This document shows, one piece after another, positions 40,393 to 53,316 of a stretch of 64,000 nucleotides of DNA (position 1 is the first letter of the stretch; every line of letters begins with the position of its first letter). Source of the stretch: Theocolax elegans (Eukaryota > Arthropoda > Insecta > Hymenoptera > Cerocephalidae); contig CM047431.1 in NCBI GenBank assembly GCA_026168455.1, positions 64,360,668-64,424,667 of the forward strand. Reading direction: 5' to 3'. Below the pieces are notes generated by a model. That model did no database searches. It saw only the letters and a program-made list of their open reading frames with translations, and had not been told where the DNA came from. The position numbers and the translations under genes are program-made.

Positions 40393-41733
40393 ATGTCGGA
40401 GGGCCTTGCTTACAATTTAAGAAAAAAAGACAAATTTTCTTATACTCATTATTTTAATACGCGTTCCAAGTTTTCAGACAAAATCAACTCGTCTACTACA
40501 CTACATACACACAACATGACAAACTTCAATGACGATCTCCTTAATCCTGCTAATATGCACAAAGATGACAAAATCAACACCTCGGAAAGGAACTTTCCTA
40601 AAAACTCAAAGGAATTATCAATGCAGGATGACAAATGCAAGGACTTGCAACGCAAATTAAACATAGCACTTGATCAAAATGCAGATCTACATAAACAAAT
40701 GGGAGATTTAAAGACAAAATTGGATCGATTAATGTACATTCAAGTAAATGCAGATAATGCTTCTAACACCTTAAATGAAAAATCCTCGACAGGAGCAATA
40801 GCCAAATTACCTATACATGTAGAAGAGCCTTTTATTGAAACAGCCAATACACCTCAAGCAATCAATGTCAGTAACAATGACACCAGGAATTCTGACGACA
40901 GCAAACAAAAAACCATTAAATATACACAATTTTGGGAACACAATCCAGAGGCCTGGTTCAGCCTGTTTGAAATGACCTTATCAGCTAACAAAATAAATAA
41001 GGATGAAGTCAAAATGCTGTCTCTAATTGACAGCCTCGGACAAGATGTAACAAGAGCCATTACAGACAGATTAACGGCACTGCCACCCGAAAATAAGTAT
41101 CAACACATAAAAACCTTGTTACTAAACAAATATGGAAAAACCAAGAATCAAAGGATAAATATGTTCTGCGATAAACAAGAAATGAGAGCAGACGAACTAC
41201 CATCTGATTGTTACATGAGGTTATGTAATTTAGCAAACGGAGAAATGTCTGATGAGGTTATATTCAATAAGTGGATTGAAGCTATTCCGCAAAATCTCAA
41301 ACTTCACGTCATTCAATTTGATTCACGTGACAAAGCATTAGGAGCAGCTGATACAGCTTTCAGACTAACACACAAGCACGAAAATCAGATAAATGCCCTA
41401 ACAAACAGCAGCTTAGAGAAGAAATACTGGGACTTAGTCGAAAGCTTTAACAGTTTAAAAGCACAATTAAATGCACAATCAGCTGACAAAAGATATGCAC
41501 GTTCAAAAACGAGATCAACATCTGCATCTCCTAACAGACTTAGATTCAGAATCAAGAGTTCTGCTGCAGATGCCAAAGGTAAACTATGCTTTTATCATGA
41601 GAAATTCGGCTCAAAGGCAAAAAGCTCTGCTACACCTTGTTCTTGGATCAAAAAGCCGTGGCACACATTCGAAGTCAAGGATGCAACCAAGGACTCAACG
41701 AGCCCCACACGAAACAAAATACAGGAAAACTAA
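40393..41733 (+). CDS. gag: Gag of the CsRn1-like element
   Basis: 446 residues. The N-terminal 160 residues are polar and include a probable coiled coil (LQRKLNIALDQNADLHKQMG). The Gag core is about 180-340 (WEHNPEAWFSLFEMTLSANK, then ITDRLTALPPENKYQHIKTL and FNKWIEAIPQNLKLHVIQFD), the usual capsid-like domain of this clade. Near the end, about 399-416, the motif CFYHEKFGSKAKSSATPC corresponds to the clade's C-H-C-C zinc motif; the third ligand position is Ser. Pol overlaps by 97 bases in the -1 frame. The ORF is intact. It should form capsids; the lost Cys may weaken RNA binding. Confidence 0.87.
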   Translation: MSEGLAYNLRKKDKFSYTHYFNTRSKFSDKINSSTTLHTHNMTNFNDDLLNPANMHKDDKINTSERNFPKNSKELSMQDDKCKDLQRKLNIALDQNADLHKQMGDLKTKLDRLMYIQVNADNASNTLNEKSSTGAIAKLPIHVEEPFIETANTPQAINVSNNDTRNSDDSKQKTIKYTQFWEHNPEAWFSLFEMTLSANKINKDEVKMLSLIDSLGQDVTRAITDRLTALPPENKYQHIKTLLLNKYGKTKNQRINMFCDKQEMRADELPSDCYMRLCNLANGEMSDEVIFNKWIEAIPQNLKLHVIQFDSRDKALGAADTAFRLTHKHENQINALTNSSLEKKYWDLVESFNSLKAQLNAQSADKRYARSKTRSTSASPNRLRFRIKSSAADAKGKLCFYHEKFGSKAKSSATPCSWIKKPWHTFEVKDATKDSTSPTRNKIQEN

Positions 41734-43214
41734 AAAATCCAGCTATTTTGGAGACAAATAGGCTGGGTTCAGACAACGCTCGTCTCCACATAAAGGATAA
41801 ATTTTCAAAAAGAACATTTTTAGTTGACACGGGAGCATATCTCTCTATCATTCCAAAACCAGATAACTGGCCGCTTCAAGCAACACACCTCATGCTACAT
41901 GCAGTCAATGGATCGGAAATAAAAACTTTTGGCACACATAACCTACAATTGGATATCGGATTACCTTACAAGCCTACATGGAATTTCATCGTAGCGGATG
42001 TACCATACGCCATCATAGGCGCGGACTTCTTACTACGGTATCATTTATTGCCTGATTTACATAAACAAAGACTGATTGACGGCAATATCCAATGTGCCAC
42101 TACCGGATTTGTGAAACATTCAAATCTCGAACAAATTTCGCTACTTGATCCACAACACAAGTACTCGCACATAATACAAAAGTTTCCCAGAGTCTTCGGA
42201 GCTGAGCAGATCACACCGCTACAAAACAAAGATTTTTATCACTATATTTGCACAAATGGACCACCCATAGCACAGAGGGCACGTCGTCTTAATCCGGAAA
42301 AACTAAAGGTGGCGAAATCAGAATTCAAGAAAATGTGTGAGAATGGTATTTGCAGACCGTCGAAAAGTCCTTGGGCTAGCCCAATACATATGGTAGTCAA
42401 AAAGAATGGAGAATGGAGGATTTGTGGAGACTACAGACGTCTAAATTCTATCACAATTCCGGACAGTTATCCAGTTCCTCACATCCACGACTTTACAGTA
42501 TTTTTAAACAATAAAAAAATTTTCTCAGCTCTGGACCTCAGACAAGCATTTCACCAAATTGCCGTAGCACCAGAAGATATTCAAAAGACAGCAGTGATAA
42601 CTCCATTCGGGTTATACGAATTCCCTGCTATGACATTTGGCCTACGTAACGCCTCACAAACTTTTCAGCGCTACATACACACAGCACTGGGAAATTTGGA
42701 CTTCACATTTACATATTTAGACGATATACTCATAGCGTCATCAACCCCGACTGAACACGAGCAACATCTGGAGACAGTCTTAAAAATATTACACAAATTT
42801 AACCTACAAGTCAACTTAGACAAATGCACGTTTGGTGCAACGGAACTGATCTTCTTAGGACACCTAATTTCAGAACAAGGATTCAAACCGAATCTGGAAA
42901 AAGTTAAGGACATGAAAAACTACCCCAAACCGCAGTCTATTCATGATCTTAGAAGATTTCTTGGTCTTATAAATAGCTACAGATGCTTGATCCCTAAAGC
43001 AGCTGAAACACAAGCTCCGCTAAACAAATTTCTTATTGGAGCAAAGAAAAAAGACAAATCTCCAATCAATTGGAATCAAGAAGCGGAAGCTGCATTCGAA
43101 AAATGTAAAAAAGACTTAATTGACCTAACCTATACAGCATTTCCAACAGAGAAGGCTGAAATCAGACTTGTCACTGATGCCTCGGGCACAGCAATGGGTG
43201 CTGTCTTGGAATAG
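41637..43214 (+). pseudogene. pol: Protease, reverse transcriptase and start of RNase H, CsRn1-like
   Basis: 525 residues. Protease: FLVDTGAYLSIIP (about 59-71) and AIIGADFLLRY. RT: NGEWRICGDYRRLNSI, LDLRQAFHQIAV (motif A), then FTYLDDILIAS (about 363) with the catalytic Asp pair. RNase H begins LVTDASGTAMGAVLE and stops at 43212-43214, so the enzyme is truncated and its second and third acidic residues are lost. From 43215 to 43789 remnants of RNase H and the linker survive in shifting frames (for example KPLMYALQQKGD-like text near 43340). The protease and polymerase domains look intact; the element needs help for RNase H and integrase. Confidence 0.9.
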
Positions 43215-43789
43215 CTGATTCAACTCTTGGCAACCACTGGCATTCTTCTCACAAAAATTCTATAATGTACAATCTATGAAGCCATCAAACACTTCAATTA
43301 TTACCTAGAGGGGAACAGCTTTAAAACCTATACGGACCACAAGCCTCTAATGTATGCACTACAACAAAAAGGTGACAAATTCCAGCTCTACGTGCACGTC
43401 GGCTATACTTCATTGCACAATACAACACATAAATTCTTTATCTACCTGGTGAGGAGAACGCAGTTGCGGATTCTTTATCTAGAATCGATGCCTTCATACC
43501 ACCAACGTGCTTTGATTGGAGTCACCCAGAAGAATTCTCAGATCCAAAATTCAGAGACATCTTAACCAAAATAGATGCTTTCAAATTACCGACACATTTC
43601 AACGCAGAATCACTTAGCATCACACAAGCTGCGGATTAACAATTAGCAGAAATTCTACAGGATCCAAATCATCCATTAAAACTGCAAAAATTAACCTGGG
43701 GACCCAATCATGCAGCCTTTTACTGTGATTGAAAGGAAGACACAATTCGGCCATACATACCCAACAATATAAGAAAAAAAGTCTTTGAA

Positions 43790-44395
43790 ATGATACATTC
43801 ATTGTCACATCCAGGAGTCAAAGTGACGACCAAATTTATTCAACGGCAACACGTCTGGCCCGACATGAGCCATGATATTGCTGCTTGGTGCAAAACCTGT
43901 CTGAATTGCCAGCTCTCAAATGTGACGAAACACAACAAACCAACACCTTTACACTTTACTACTCCAGACGCACGCTTTGACCACATACACATAGACATTG
44001 TTGGACCTTTTACACACAGTTACGGTTACACACACCTACTTACAATCATGGACAGATACACCAGATGGCCTGAAGCCATCCCACTGACAGACATAACAGT
44101 ACGCACGGTAGCACGTGCGCTGTATGATCAGTGGATCACTAGATATGGCGCACCGCTCACCATCACCTCTAACCAAGGACCACAATTTAAATCGGCACTC
44201 TCTGAGCAGCTGGTGAGTCAGATTGGTGCTCAACGTATCCATACTACGCCATATCATCCTCAAGCCAATGACCTAATTGAACGCTTTCACAGAGACTTAA
44301 ATACCGCTCTAATATGCCATCAGGCAAACGATAACTGGACAAGATTGCTACCCAGTCATGCTTGGCTTACGGACTCGAATTCGTTTAGATGTTGA
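43790..44395 (+). pseudogene. pol: Integrase of the CsRn1-like element, catalytic residue changed
   Basis: 201 residues. Zinc finger: H-x3-H (HSLSH, residues 3-7) and CKTC (34-37). Catalytic core: D69 in HIDIVGP; the second Asp is Asn128 in TSNQGPQF; E164 in LIERFHR with correct 35-residue spacing. The second Asp binds the metal ions, so Asn128 should abolish strand transfer. The frame runs out at 44395 in the C-terminal part and resumes one frame over at 44358. Confidence 0.88.
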
Positions 44396-45080
44396 AGCAA
44401 GCCCAGCGGAATTTCTATTTGGAAAAACACTTAGAATACCAGGTGATTTTTGTCCTTACAACAATGAAGAACCAGATCAAAAAGCATTCTTAAGCGACTT
44501 TCAAAAATACATGAAGGAAGTTAAAGCCGTACCGGTGCAACACAAAAGTGCAATAAAACCATTTCTACACAAGAATCTAGACACTTGTACACACGTTCTA
44601 TTAAAATCAAAACCAGTCAAACGTGCACTGACACAAAATTCCACTGGACCACACAAAGTAATTGAAAGACGCCCAGAAACACATGAATTTATAATAGATT
44701 TCAACGGAACAAGAAAAACAGTCTCCATCAACAACATCAAACTGGCATACATTCTTGCTAGTAATCTGGATCACAACAGCGACAACTTTTCACAAAGACA
44801 AAACATCTACACAGGCAACTCAGAAAATAATCAACAGGTCACTCTAAACACAGATGACAATGCATCAAATCAACCTTTGGACAAACAAAATAACACAATT
44901 TACGATTTCATAACATCCTCATCATCTGTACTCATCAATCAAAATACCCCAAATACTCAATCCAAAACTGTCAAACCTATCCTAAAAACAAGTACACAAT
45001 CTTCACAAAACTCACAAACAACACAAAAAAGAGTGAAATTTATTCCCAACATTCTCAGAAACTCAAATAAAAAAAAATAG
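44358..45080 (+). pseudogene. pol: Integrase C terminus and tail of the CsRn1-like element
   Basis: Continues integrase: SPAEFLFGKTLRIPGDF, then THVLLKSKPVKRALTQNSTG and PHKVIERRPETHEFIIDFNG, the barrel-like C-terminal domain found in this clade, ending NNIKLAYI. The remaining ~100 residues are Asn/Gln/Thr-rich with no domain. It overlaps the previous frame by 38 bases, so a single frameshift joins them. The stop is 45078-45080. Confidence 0.85.
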
Positions 45081-45535
45081 GTAAGGTGTTCTGATATGGT
45101 TTACGAAAGGCATCATTTTAGTTGATTAAACAAATAAAAATTATAAAATAATAATTTTGTTTATTCTTAATTATACTTTAGAGACTTTCTTATATTAAAT
45201 TACTATATATGTTCTTATGTGTTTACAGAATCATTAATCATTAATTTATTTGAAACTATATGTATGGTAAAAACATATTACCCATTATTAAAACTAAAAT
45301 AAAAAATTAATAAATAAATAATTATAATAAAAACCATTGTAAATATAGATTTAAGTGATTATACTCGTGCAAAACACCTGTACCGTTCTCATAAATGTGA
45401 TCATTGGACAATATGCAAATATGTTAGATTTAAGCACCGACGCAGACTATTAAAAATTTTATACTTAACCTTTGTAACACCAGACATAGTGAAACACGCC
45501 TATAAACTTGTAAATAAAAAAAACGTAAGGAGTAG

Positions 45536-45760
45536 TGTAGGGGCCGCAGACTTGCGAGCCAGACGCGCATGCGCATTAGCGCTTTTGTACTCTTAGACAC
45601 ATAGCCGCTGCGCCGGCGCTCTAGACCTGACCTACGTCGACAGCACATGGTGCTCTATACTTAACTCATAAGAAAGAGAATAAATTGAGTTTCTTAATAT
45701 AAAAGCTCTTATTTATTCTACCTTAACTACAACCCAAGCAAGATAGCCTTCAACGCTACA
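45536..45760 (+). repeat. 3' LTR of the CsRn1-like element (225 bp)
   Basis: TGTAGGGGCCGCAGAC to CTTCAACGCTACA, eight substitutions from the 5' copy. It is preceded by a purine-rich ACGTAAGGAGTAG, a plausible polypurine tract. Confidence 0.93.
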
Positions 45761-45959
45761 TATATAATGATCAATCCATTTCAGTGAATATAATTACTAA
45801 TATTATTTAATTAATTAATCAATAGTAAATTAAACTTAAATATAAATGAAAGCATTTAGTAAATAAATATTAATGTTCTTGCATTTCAAATTGTATTAAT
45901 TTAAATAACAATTAAAAATTATTTTTCAATTCAAAAGATTGTCTTATTTATATAGTTAT

Positions 45960-46870
45960 CATTTTATCGTCATGGAAAATAGTAACTGACCAGTGAGGGA
46001 TCGCAAGCTTTCGTGAAAGGCAGCTGATAGATTGCCACAATCTTTCTGACCACACTCAAAAAAGTTTCGTTACGCATTCCCGATGCATTATGCAAGAACG
46101 TTTCACGCAAGATTGCGCCAATAAACAGTACCCATACTTTGTAGAATGCTTGCGTACAAGCTTCCAGCAAGATTCCAATGCAACTTTTGTAAAGGGCAAA
46201 ATACAATATTTTCGACAAGCTTGCAAGTTTTCGGAAAACCACACGAAAGATGCAGTGAAACATAAAATTAGTGTTGCATGAAAGCTTAATGAAATAGAGC
46301 CGTAATTATTGCAGAAATGTAACTGATAATGTTTCGATAAAGATAGCTAGTCCATGCTAAAAAGAGTTTCGTTACGCATGGCACAACAAGCTTCCAGAAG
46401 CTTATCTTAATAGGTTGCAGCAACGTGTCAAGGAATATTCCCGATGAATTATGCAAAAATGTTTCAATGCAAAAATGCAAAAAATTAAGCTTGCATGAAA
46501 GCTTGCTGAAATATTGCTGCAAATATTGCTGCAACGTAACTAGCAATCTTTCAAGAGAGACTGCTGGATAGATTGCTCTAACCTTTCAAGCCACGGTTAA
46601 AAAAATTTCTATATGCATAGCGCAACAAGCTTTCAGAAGATTATCCTGAAAGATTGCAACAACCTGTTGTGGAATATTCTCATTAAATTATGTAAAAATA
46701 TTTCATGAAAAATGCAGCAATGAACAGTACCTGCTTCGTAGAAAGCTTGCATAAAAGCTTCCAGCAAGTTTTCGGAAAACCACACGGTAAGTCACAGTGA
46801 AACATAAAATTAGACATGCATCAAAGCTTGCTAAAATATTACCGCAAATATTGCACAAATGTAACTGCCC
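45960..46870 (-). repeat. Inverted block of the foldback-like satellite
   Basis: Read on the minus strand it repeats motifs of the 49160-52733 block (for example GCTTGCATGAAAC, TTTCACTG, TTCCGAAAACTTGCAAG and CCAGCAAGATTCC). Landmarks AGTTTCGTTACGCAT at 46064 and 46366 and TTCTATATGCAT at 46608 give a 240-300 bp period. No ORF is real here; short frames read through the repeats. Confidence 0.7.
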
Positions 46871-48389
46871 AATTAAAAAAAAATTAGTATGGTTTATGTA
46901 CCAAATTAATACGAAATTTTGCGCAAAGTAAGTACAAAATCTGTTTCATAATTGTACCAAATCAGTACGAAATAATACTTTATCAAACAAACTATAGGGT
47001 TGGGTGGTAAAAGGGTCTAACTCAATAGTATAGTTTTTGGAAAATCTAAAAAAAGCAGTATAACTTTGCATCAGATTTATAAAACGATTGAATATTGTAA
47101 AATGTTATAATAAATACTATTTGTTGTAAAAGTTCCGATTGCTATTTTTCACTTAAAGATTTTAAATAAAAAAAATATTAAATATTTAAAAAATCGAGTT
47201 AGGCTCTTTATTGCCGATATCGAATAATTAACAGAAGCTTTATGATGAATAAATCACCTAAAAAACATTTGATTACTTAAAGCTAGTAAGTACTGAAGTT
47301 CTCACCAAAAATTACTAAAATATCCATTTTACTGGAGAGTATTTTTGGAACTTTTCTTTACACGAAGGAAATGCGTGTATATCAAAATATTTTGTTTATT
47401 TCTATTCACATTTTATGTTATCCTTAATTTTTCTTTTAAATTATTCTTTTATACCAATTTTTTTTAACTCATAATTGTCATACTTTACATTTAATGGTTT
47501 CTTTCACTTGAAAATTTACAAACGCAATTATTAATTTTTTACTATTCTTATGTTTATCTAAGATTATTTTTTATACAAGTTGCATCAAATTTATTTTGTA
47601 TTTTTCAGTACCCTGTAGCCTTAACGTACATTTCTTATTAAATTTTGCTTACCAAACATAACATATAAAAATATTATTTTATGATTTTTCATGAGAATGT
47701 ACAACTTTTTAATTTTAAAACAATTATCTTTTGATACAGTGTCCGTAAAAACACATTTTACGCATTGCTCTCCTTTAAAAAATCTCATTTACGGCCATGG
47801 TAAAAAAATATATATATATATATATATAAATTTTTAGAGCGCTATTTTAATTACGTTTAATGCTGCTAGCAATCAAAAATTTGAAATTTAATGGAATTAT
47901 TTATTTTTCAACTATATTTATCGCTTTATAACCAAAATCCTATTGATTTTTGGGTGTTCTGTATCATTTGAAATACAAAGAAACATTTCCATTTTTTCTT
48001 ATTTGAAATACGTATAAATGGTGCCTCTTATAATTAATTTTCAATCATAATTTAAAATGGGACCTAACTCGAGACCTAACTCCACACAACCCTTCAAATA
48101 CTATTTATGAAATTTATACTAAATTCGTCCTCAGTTTGAACCCAGTTCTTACAAAATCAGTACTATAATATAATGAAATTAGTACTACATAAGAATGAGA
48201 TTAATACCAACTTTGTATCATATTGGTACTTTAATAAGCTTAAATATCATTATAGTGTTTCTAAAATAAATAAAAAAATAAAGAAATAATTTATTTGAAA
48301 ATAAATTACGAGGTGTTGTAAAATACACATTTATAGAGAAATAAACGAAACATAATGTATTTCAAGTTTATTATTGTATACAAATACTG
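46871..48389. other. AT-rich DNA between satellite arms
   Basis: No genes seen. A (TA)n tract lies at about 47808-47827. Confidence 0.5.
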
Positions 48390-48890
48390 AAAAAAAAGCC
48401 AGAGTATTTTTAGTAAAAAAACACGCTTTTTTAAAAAAAGGAAGAGAGATAGAGAAAAACTGCAAGGAGAAAAAAGATGCTATTTTGCTCATAGAATGTA
48501 GATCTGCATTTTAATACGAGATATGAAAAAAAATTTTTTTTCCATTTTCTCAAATATAAAAAAGTTAAAACATCTTTAATTGAGCCTCAGTTAATACAGT
48601 ATTTTTAAAATTAATATTATTCTATAATTTTTTAATTCAATTAATGTTAATTTAAACATTTTTCAAGTACAATATAAAATAAAAGTGATTTTTAAAATTT
48701 TTTGTTATGTTAAAACATGGAAAAGAATTATTTTGTTCAAATCTCGTTTAAGCTGCAGATCTATGTCCTGTGAGTAAAATAGCATCTTTGTTCGCTCTGA
48801 AGTTTTTCTCTACGTCTCTTCCTTTTTTAAATATTTCGATTTTTAAAAAAAGCGTGTTTTTTTACTAAAAGACTCCAACATTGGTAAAAA
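48390..48890. repeat. Inverted repeat with AT-rich centre
   Basis: About 130-150 bp arms: TTTTAGTAAAAAAACACGCTTTTTT...ATTTTGCTCATAGAATGTAGATC on the left and GATCTATGTCCTGTGAGTAAAATAGCATC...GCGTGTTTTTTTACTAAAA on the right. It may be the core of a smaller palindromic element inside the large structure. Confidence 0.65.
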
Positions 48891-49159
48891 GTGTGTTAAA
48901 AAATGCTCGACCTCTCATTTTAAAGCTAAAGCAATTACATTCCAAACCTCGTTGGTTTTTTTGAAATATCTATACACTAAATCTTCAACGGATTAAAGAG
49001 ACATGATGTTTAGTGTTTTCATCTCTTTTTAATACTTGAAAAAAAACACAAATTTGAATTTTTTAACTTTTACAGTAGCATTTATTGAAAGTTTTTACCT
49101 GCTTTTTCGAAAGGCTTTGGATTTTTTAAGTTACAACGTTTTGTTGCTAAGCACTAAAA

Positions 49160-52100
49160 CTTTGAAATTTTGAAAGCATGTGGTGGAGAGTGTATTTTGT
49201 ACTAATTTCCAAAAACTTGATGGAAACTATTGCGGAATCTTTCCACAAAGCAAGTAAGCTGTTCATTGCAGTATTTTTTAGTGAAACATTTTTGCATAAT
49301 TCATCGGAAATATTCCTTGATATATTCCTGCAATCTTCCATGATAAGCTTGTGGAAGCTTTTTGGTGCTAGGCGTTACGTAACTTTTTTGAGCGTGTCCA
49401 AAAAGATTATAGTAGTCTATCTAGCTGTCTTTCACGAAATATTACCAGTTTTATTAATGCAATATTTTAATAAGCTTTCATGCAACCTTAATTTTATGGG
49501 CCACTATGACTTATCGCGTTTTTTAACCTTGCCAGAAACATTGTTTTTTGATCATTCACAAAAATTCCATTGGAATCTTGCTAAAATCTTTTATGCAAGC
49601 TTTCTGCAAACTAGTTACTAGAAATTGCCGCATTCTTTCTCTGAACTTTTCTGGAACATTAAGCAGCAATATTCCTTATGCATAACTTTAAGACCAATGA
49701 ACTAATTTGAACTTACTATTTTTTAAACTATGTCTCCTTCATCTCAGTTTTTTGGTGTTGAGTTTTAGTGTATATTTCTATTTGTTTCCGAGATACAAGC
49801 GATTAAAATGGGAGTAATTTTTCTTCAAAATTTGCTTTAGTGGCTTTTAATTTTCATAAATCAGAACGTTAGAGTCTAAAATTTTGAATTTCTTCATATT
49901 TTTATATTACAAAACGTATCCCAGAGTTTGGTTAAGATCCGTGACCCGAAGGTGAGACACTCTAGTTAGTGTATCTATAATAAATAGTTTTTTAATATTT
50001 TAATTTAATTTATTATTATTTATAATTTTCTATAATTTTATTTATTGCAGTTTATTTTATAACTGTAAATAAATAAACATAAATTTATGTAAACGATAAA
50101 AAATGTATACATTCGTAAATAAATCTAAATAAATGTAAATATCTGTAATGAATTATATATACGATTATAAAAAATTATTTGGTGCCAGTACATTTTTCTT
50201 TGAAATAATCAGAAATGTAAAAACAGTATACAAATATAATGAAAGATATATAAATGTAGATAAATGTAAAGAAAAGTAAATAAACGTAAATAAAAGTAAA
50301 TACAGTCTCAATTGTCACATTTAGCTGAATTTATATACTTTTATTTACTTTTTAAAATTTCCATCGGGGAATATTTGCGGCAACATTTCAGCAAGTTTTC
50401 ATGACAGCGCAATTTTATTTTCCACTGTGACTTTCGGTGCGGTTTGCTGAAAACTTGCAAGAATCTTGCTGGAAATATTGTCTTTTGATCGATCAGAATC
50501 AATGCGTTGAAATCTTGCTGGAAGGCTTTTACGCAAGCTTTCTAGAAGTTAGTGACCAGTGATTGCCTCATTCTTTCTCAGAAATTTTCTGGAACCTTAG
50601 GCAGCAATATTCCTTGAATGCTTGCAATAATATATTTGAATAGCTTGCATCAAACTATCGCTGTATCATTTCTTTGAATCTGTTCTAAATCATGCTTAAA
50701 TATTTTTGGTTGTCTTTCATGAAAGTTTTCTGTGATGAAGTTTGAAACATTTCTAGAAATGTTGCTGCAATCTATTGGCAATGTTTCATGCAATGTAGCA
50801 TTTTATCGTTATTTATATCTTTCATGGAGTGTTGCTAAAAAATTACAGAACGCTTTCGTAGAATGTTGCTTTGAAAGATTGCTGTAATATTCAGTTAAGT
50901 TTTAGAGAGGTTGCAGCAAACTTGCAAAGGAATATTGCATGTATCTTTCATCGAGAAGCTTTTATGCTGTGTGGGAATGAGCAAATTATGCAACGATATA
51001 AATACAAAGTATAAAATATAATTAAATATTAATAAATCATTAAGTTAAATAATTACCTGAAACTAAGTCTTTATTCTCACCTTCTACAAATGAACATACA
51101 TTCGATAATCTCGAATTTCGAATATCCAGATCGATTTCGGCGTAATTAGAAATAAGTAGATCTGTTAATTGTACATATAACTACAAAATATAATTTATTA
51201 TTAATATCAATATTAATAAATAATAAAGATAAAAAATTATTTACGAAGAATTTCTTTATACATAATACTGCACGAAGCAGTATTAAAATATCTCCCCGAT
51301 GGAAGATTCATGCTATACATAGACTTTTTTGAAAGATTGGCAGTAACGGTTACTGCAATATTTGAGACAATTTTTCAGCAAGCTTCCATGCAAGCTAAAC
51401 TTTATTTTCCATTGTGACTTTCGGTGCGGTTTTCTGAAAACTTGCAAGACGCTTGCCGGAAATATTCCCTTTCGATCTTCCTTAAAAATTTCATTGGAAT
51501 CTTGCTGGAAGCTATTAGGGAAGCTTTCTACAAAGCATGTACTGTACATTGTGACATTCTTTTGTTAAACCTTTTTGCATAATTCAATGGGAATATTCCC
51601 TAACAGATTGTTCCAATCTTCCAGAATAAGCTTCTGAAAGCTTGTCGTGCAGTGCCTGACGAAACTCTTTTGAAGGTAGCCGAAAATGTTGTGGCAATCT
51701 GTCTGTCTGCCTTTCACGAAGGATAACGAGTAACATTCCTGCAATATTTGCGGCAACATTTCAGCAAGTTTTCATGACAGCGTAATTTTATTTTCCACTG
51801 TGACTTTCGGTGCGGTTTGCTGAAAACTTGCAAGAATCTTGCTGGAAATATTGTCCTATGATTTTTCAGAAAGAATGCATTGAAATCCTGCTGCAATCTT
51901 TTACGCAAGTTTTCTACAAAGTAGCTACCATTGATTTGCGTAATCTTTTACGAAACATTATTGCAGAATTTAACAGGAATATTCCTTGCCGGGCCACAGC
52001 AATCTTCCAGAATAAGCATCTGAAAGCTTGTTGTGCAGTGCATGACGAATCTCTTTTGAAGGTGGCCAGAAAGGTTGTGGCAATCTGTCTGCCTGTCTTT

Positions 52101-52733
52101 CACGAAAGATTACGAGTAACATTCCTGCAATATTTGCGGTAATATTTTAGCAAGGTTTCATGCAAACTTCATTTTTGCTTTTCTCTTGCGACTTTCGGTG
52201 CGGCTTTCAGGAAGCTTGCAGAAAGCTTGCCGGAAAATTGTCCTATGATCTGTCAGAAAGAATCATTTAAATCTTGCTGGAAGGCTTTTAAGCAAGCATC
52301 CTAGAAGCTAATAAGCAATAATTGCTGCATTCTTTTACTGAACTTTTCTGGAACGTTAAGAAGGAATATTCCTTGAATGGTTGCAGCAATATATTTGAAT
52401 AGCTTACAGCAAGCTTACGCCGTATAATTTCTTTGAATCTGTTATAAATCTTGCTTCAATATTTCGAGTTGTCTTTCATGAAAGCTTTCTGTAATGAAGT
52501 TTGCAACATTTCTAGAAATGTTGCTGCAAGCTGTTAGCAATGTTTCATGCAATATAGTATTTTACCGTGATTTTTATCTTTCTTGGAATGTTGCTACAAT
52601 ATTGTATAACCCTTTCGAGGAATCTTCCTTTGAAAGATTGCTGTAAGATTCAGTAAAGTTTAAGGAAGGTTGCAGCAAACTTGCAAAGGAATATTGCATG
52701 AATCTTTCATCGGGAAGCTTTCATGCTGTGTGG
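49160..52733 (+). repeat. Right arm of the foldback-like satellite
   Basis: A composite array. Blocks at 50360-50975 and 51740-52733 are direct repeats of each other (both with CATTTCAGCAAGTTTTCATGAC and CTTTCGGTGCGGTTTGCTG) and both end GCTTTCATGCTGTGTGGGAA-like. The 51560-51700 and 51960-52080 stretches repeat at ~400 bp. AT-rich non-repeat DNA (about 49660-50340 and 50975-51300) separates blocks. No coding function. Confidence 0.7.
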
Positions 52734-53312
52734 GAACTTCGACTGATTTGTCAAGCCGGGAGTTTTTTATTTCAGCTTTATTTCTTAATTTATCAACACA
52801 ATTAACAGCTATTATTTATTGCTTGATCTTTCATCGTTCTCACAATTATATAATTTACTTAAATGTCCTTTTTTTATTGCTTTGCCTATAGAAGAAAAGG
52901 AAAGCTCATTTATAGTAAATGCAATACAATGAATTTGATCGATATATTAATACACGAATATAAAAGTGTACATATATTTTGTAGAAAGGAAAGTTTTTCG
53001 ATATTGGTGAACAAACCAGGTAGTTTTATTTGGCAATGTTTGGATGAATATCCTCCATCCTCAACTGAGTACACGTTTTATTAATTGATCATTAATTGAT
53101 AAATATTGTGTGCTAAATAATAAATTTTAGGGACTGATACATCGCTCTATACATAAGCAAAATAAAGTCATAATAAAATTAGATATCACAAGATTAAATA
53201 TAGTTATTAACAGGTTGGGGACGGTATGACACATATTAATCTCATGTTATGTTACATGTCCCTGTTCTGATTTATAATTTTTCTATTCTAGAAAAATATA
53301 TCTTGAATATAT
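52734..53312. other. AT-rich DNA without recognisable genes
   Basis: A 73-codon frame at 52863-53084 has no family resemblance. Nothing else is seen. Confidence 0.5.
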
Positions 53313-53316
53313 ATAT

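Larger units (their letters stand above)
39102..45760 (+). mobile_element. CsRn1/Kabuki-like Ty3 LTR retrotransposon, full length but decayed
   Basis: Both 225 bp LTRs (39102-39326, 45536-45760) are present with TG...CA ends and a 4 bp TATA target duplication (39098-39101, 45761-45764). I count 8 differences between the LTRs (about 3.6%), so it is older than the element at 1-10191. Order: LTR, PBS, gag, pol (protease, RT, RNase H, integrase), LTR. A CHCC-like motif at the gag end and the integrase C-terminal signature point to the CsRn1/Kabuki clade. Pol is broken after RNase H begins. It is inserted inside a satellite array (37754-52733). Confidence 0.92.

Noticed and set aside
46090..52142. 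Small ORFs such as 49178-49621 and 51810-52142
   Set aside because: They read through satellite repeats in both orientations and share words rather than protein domains.
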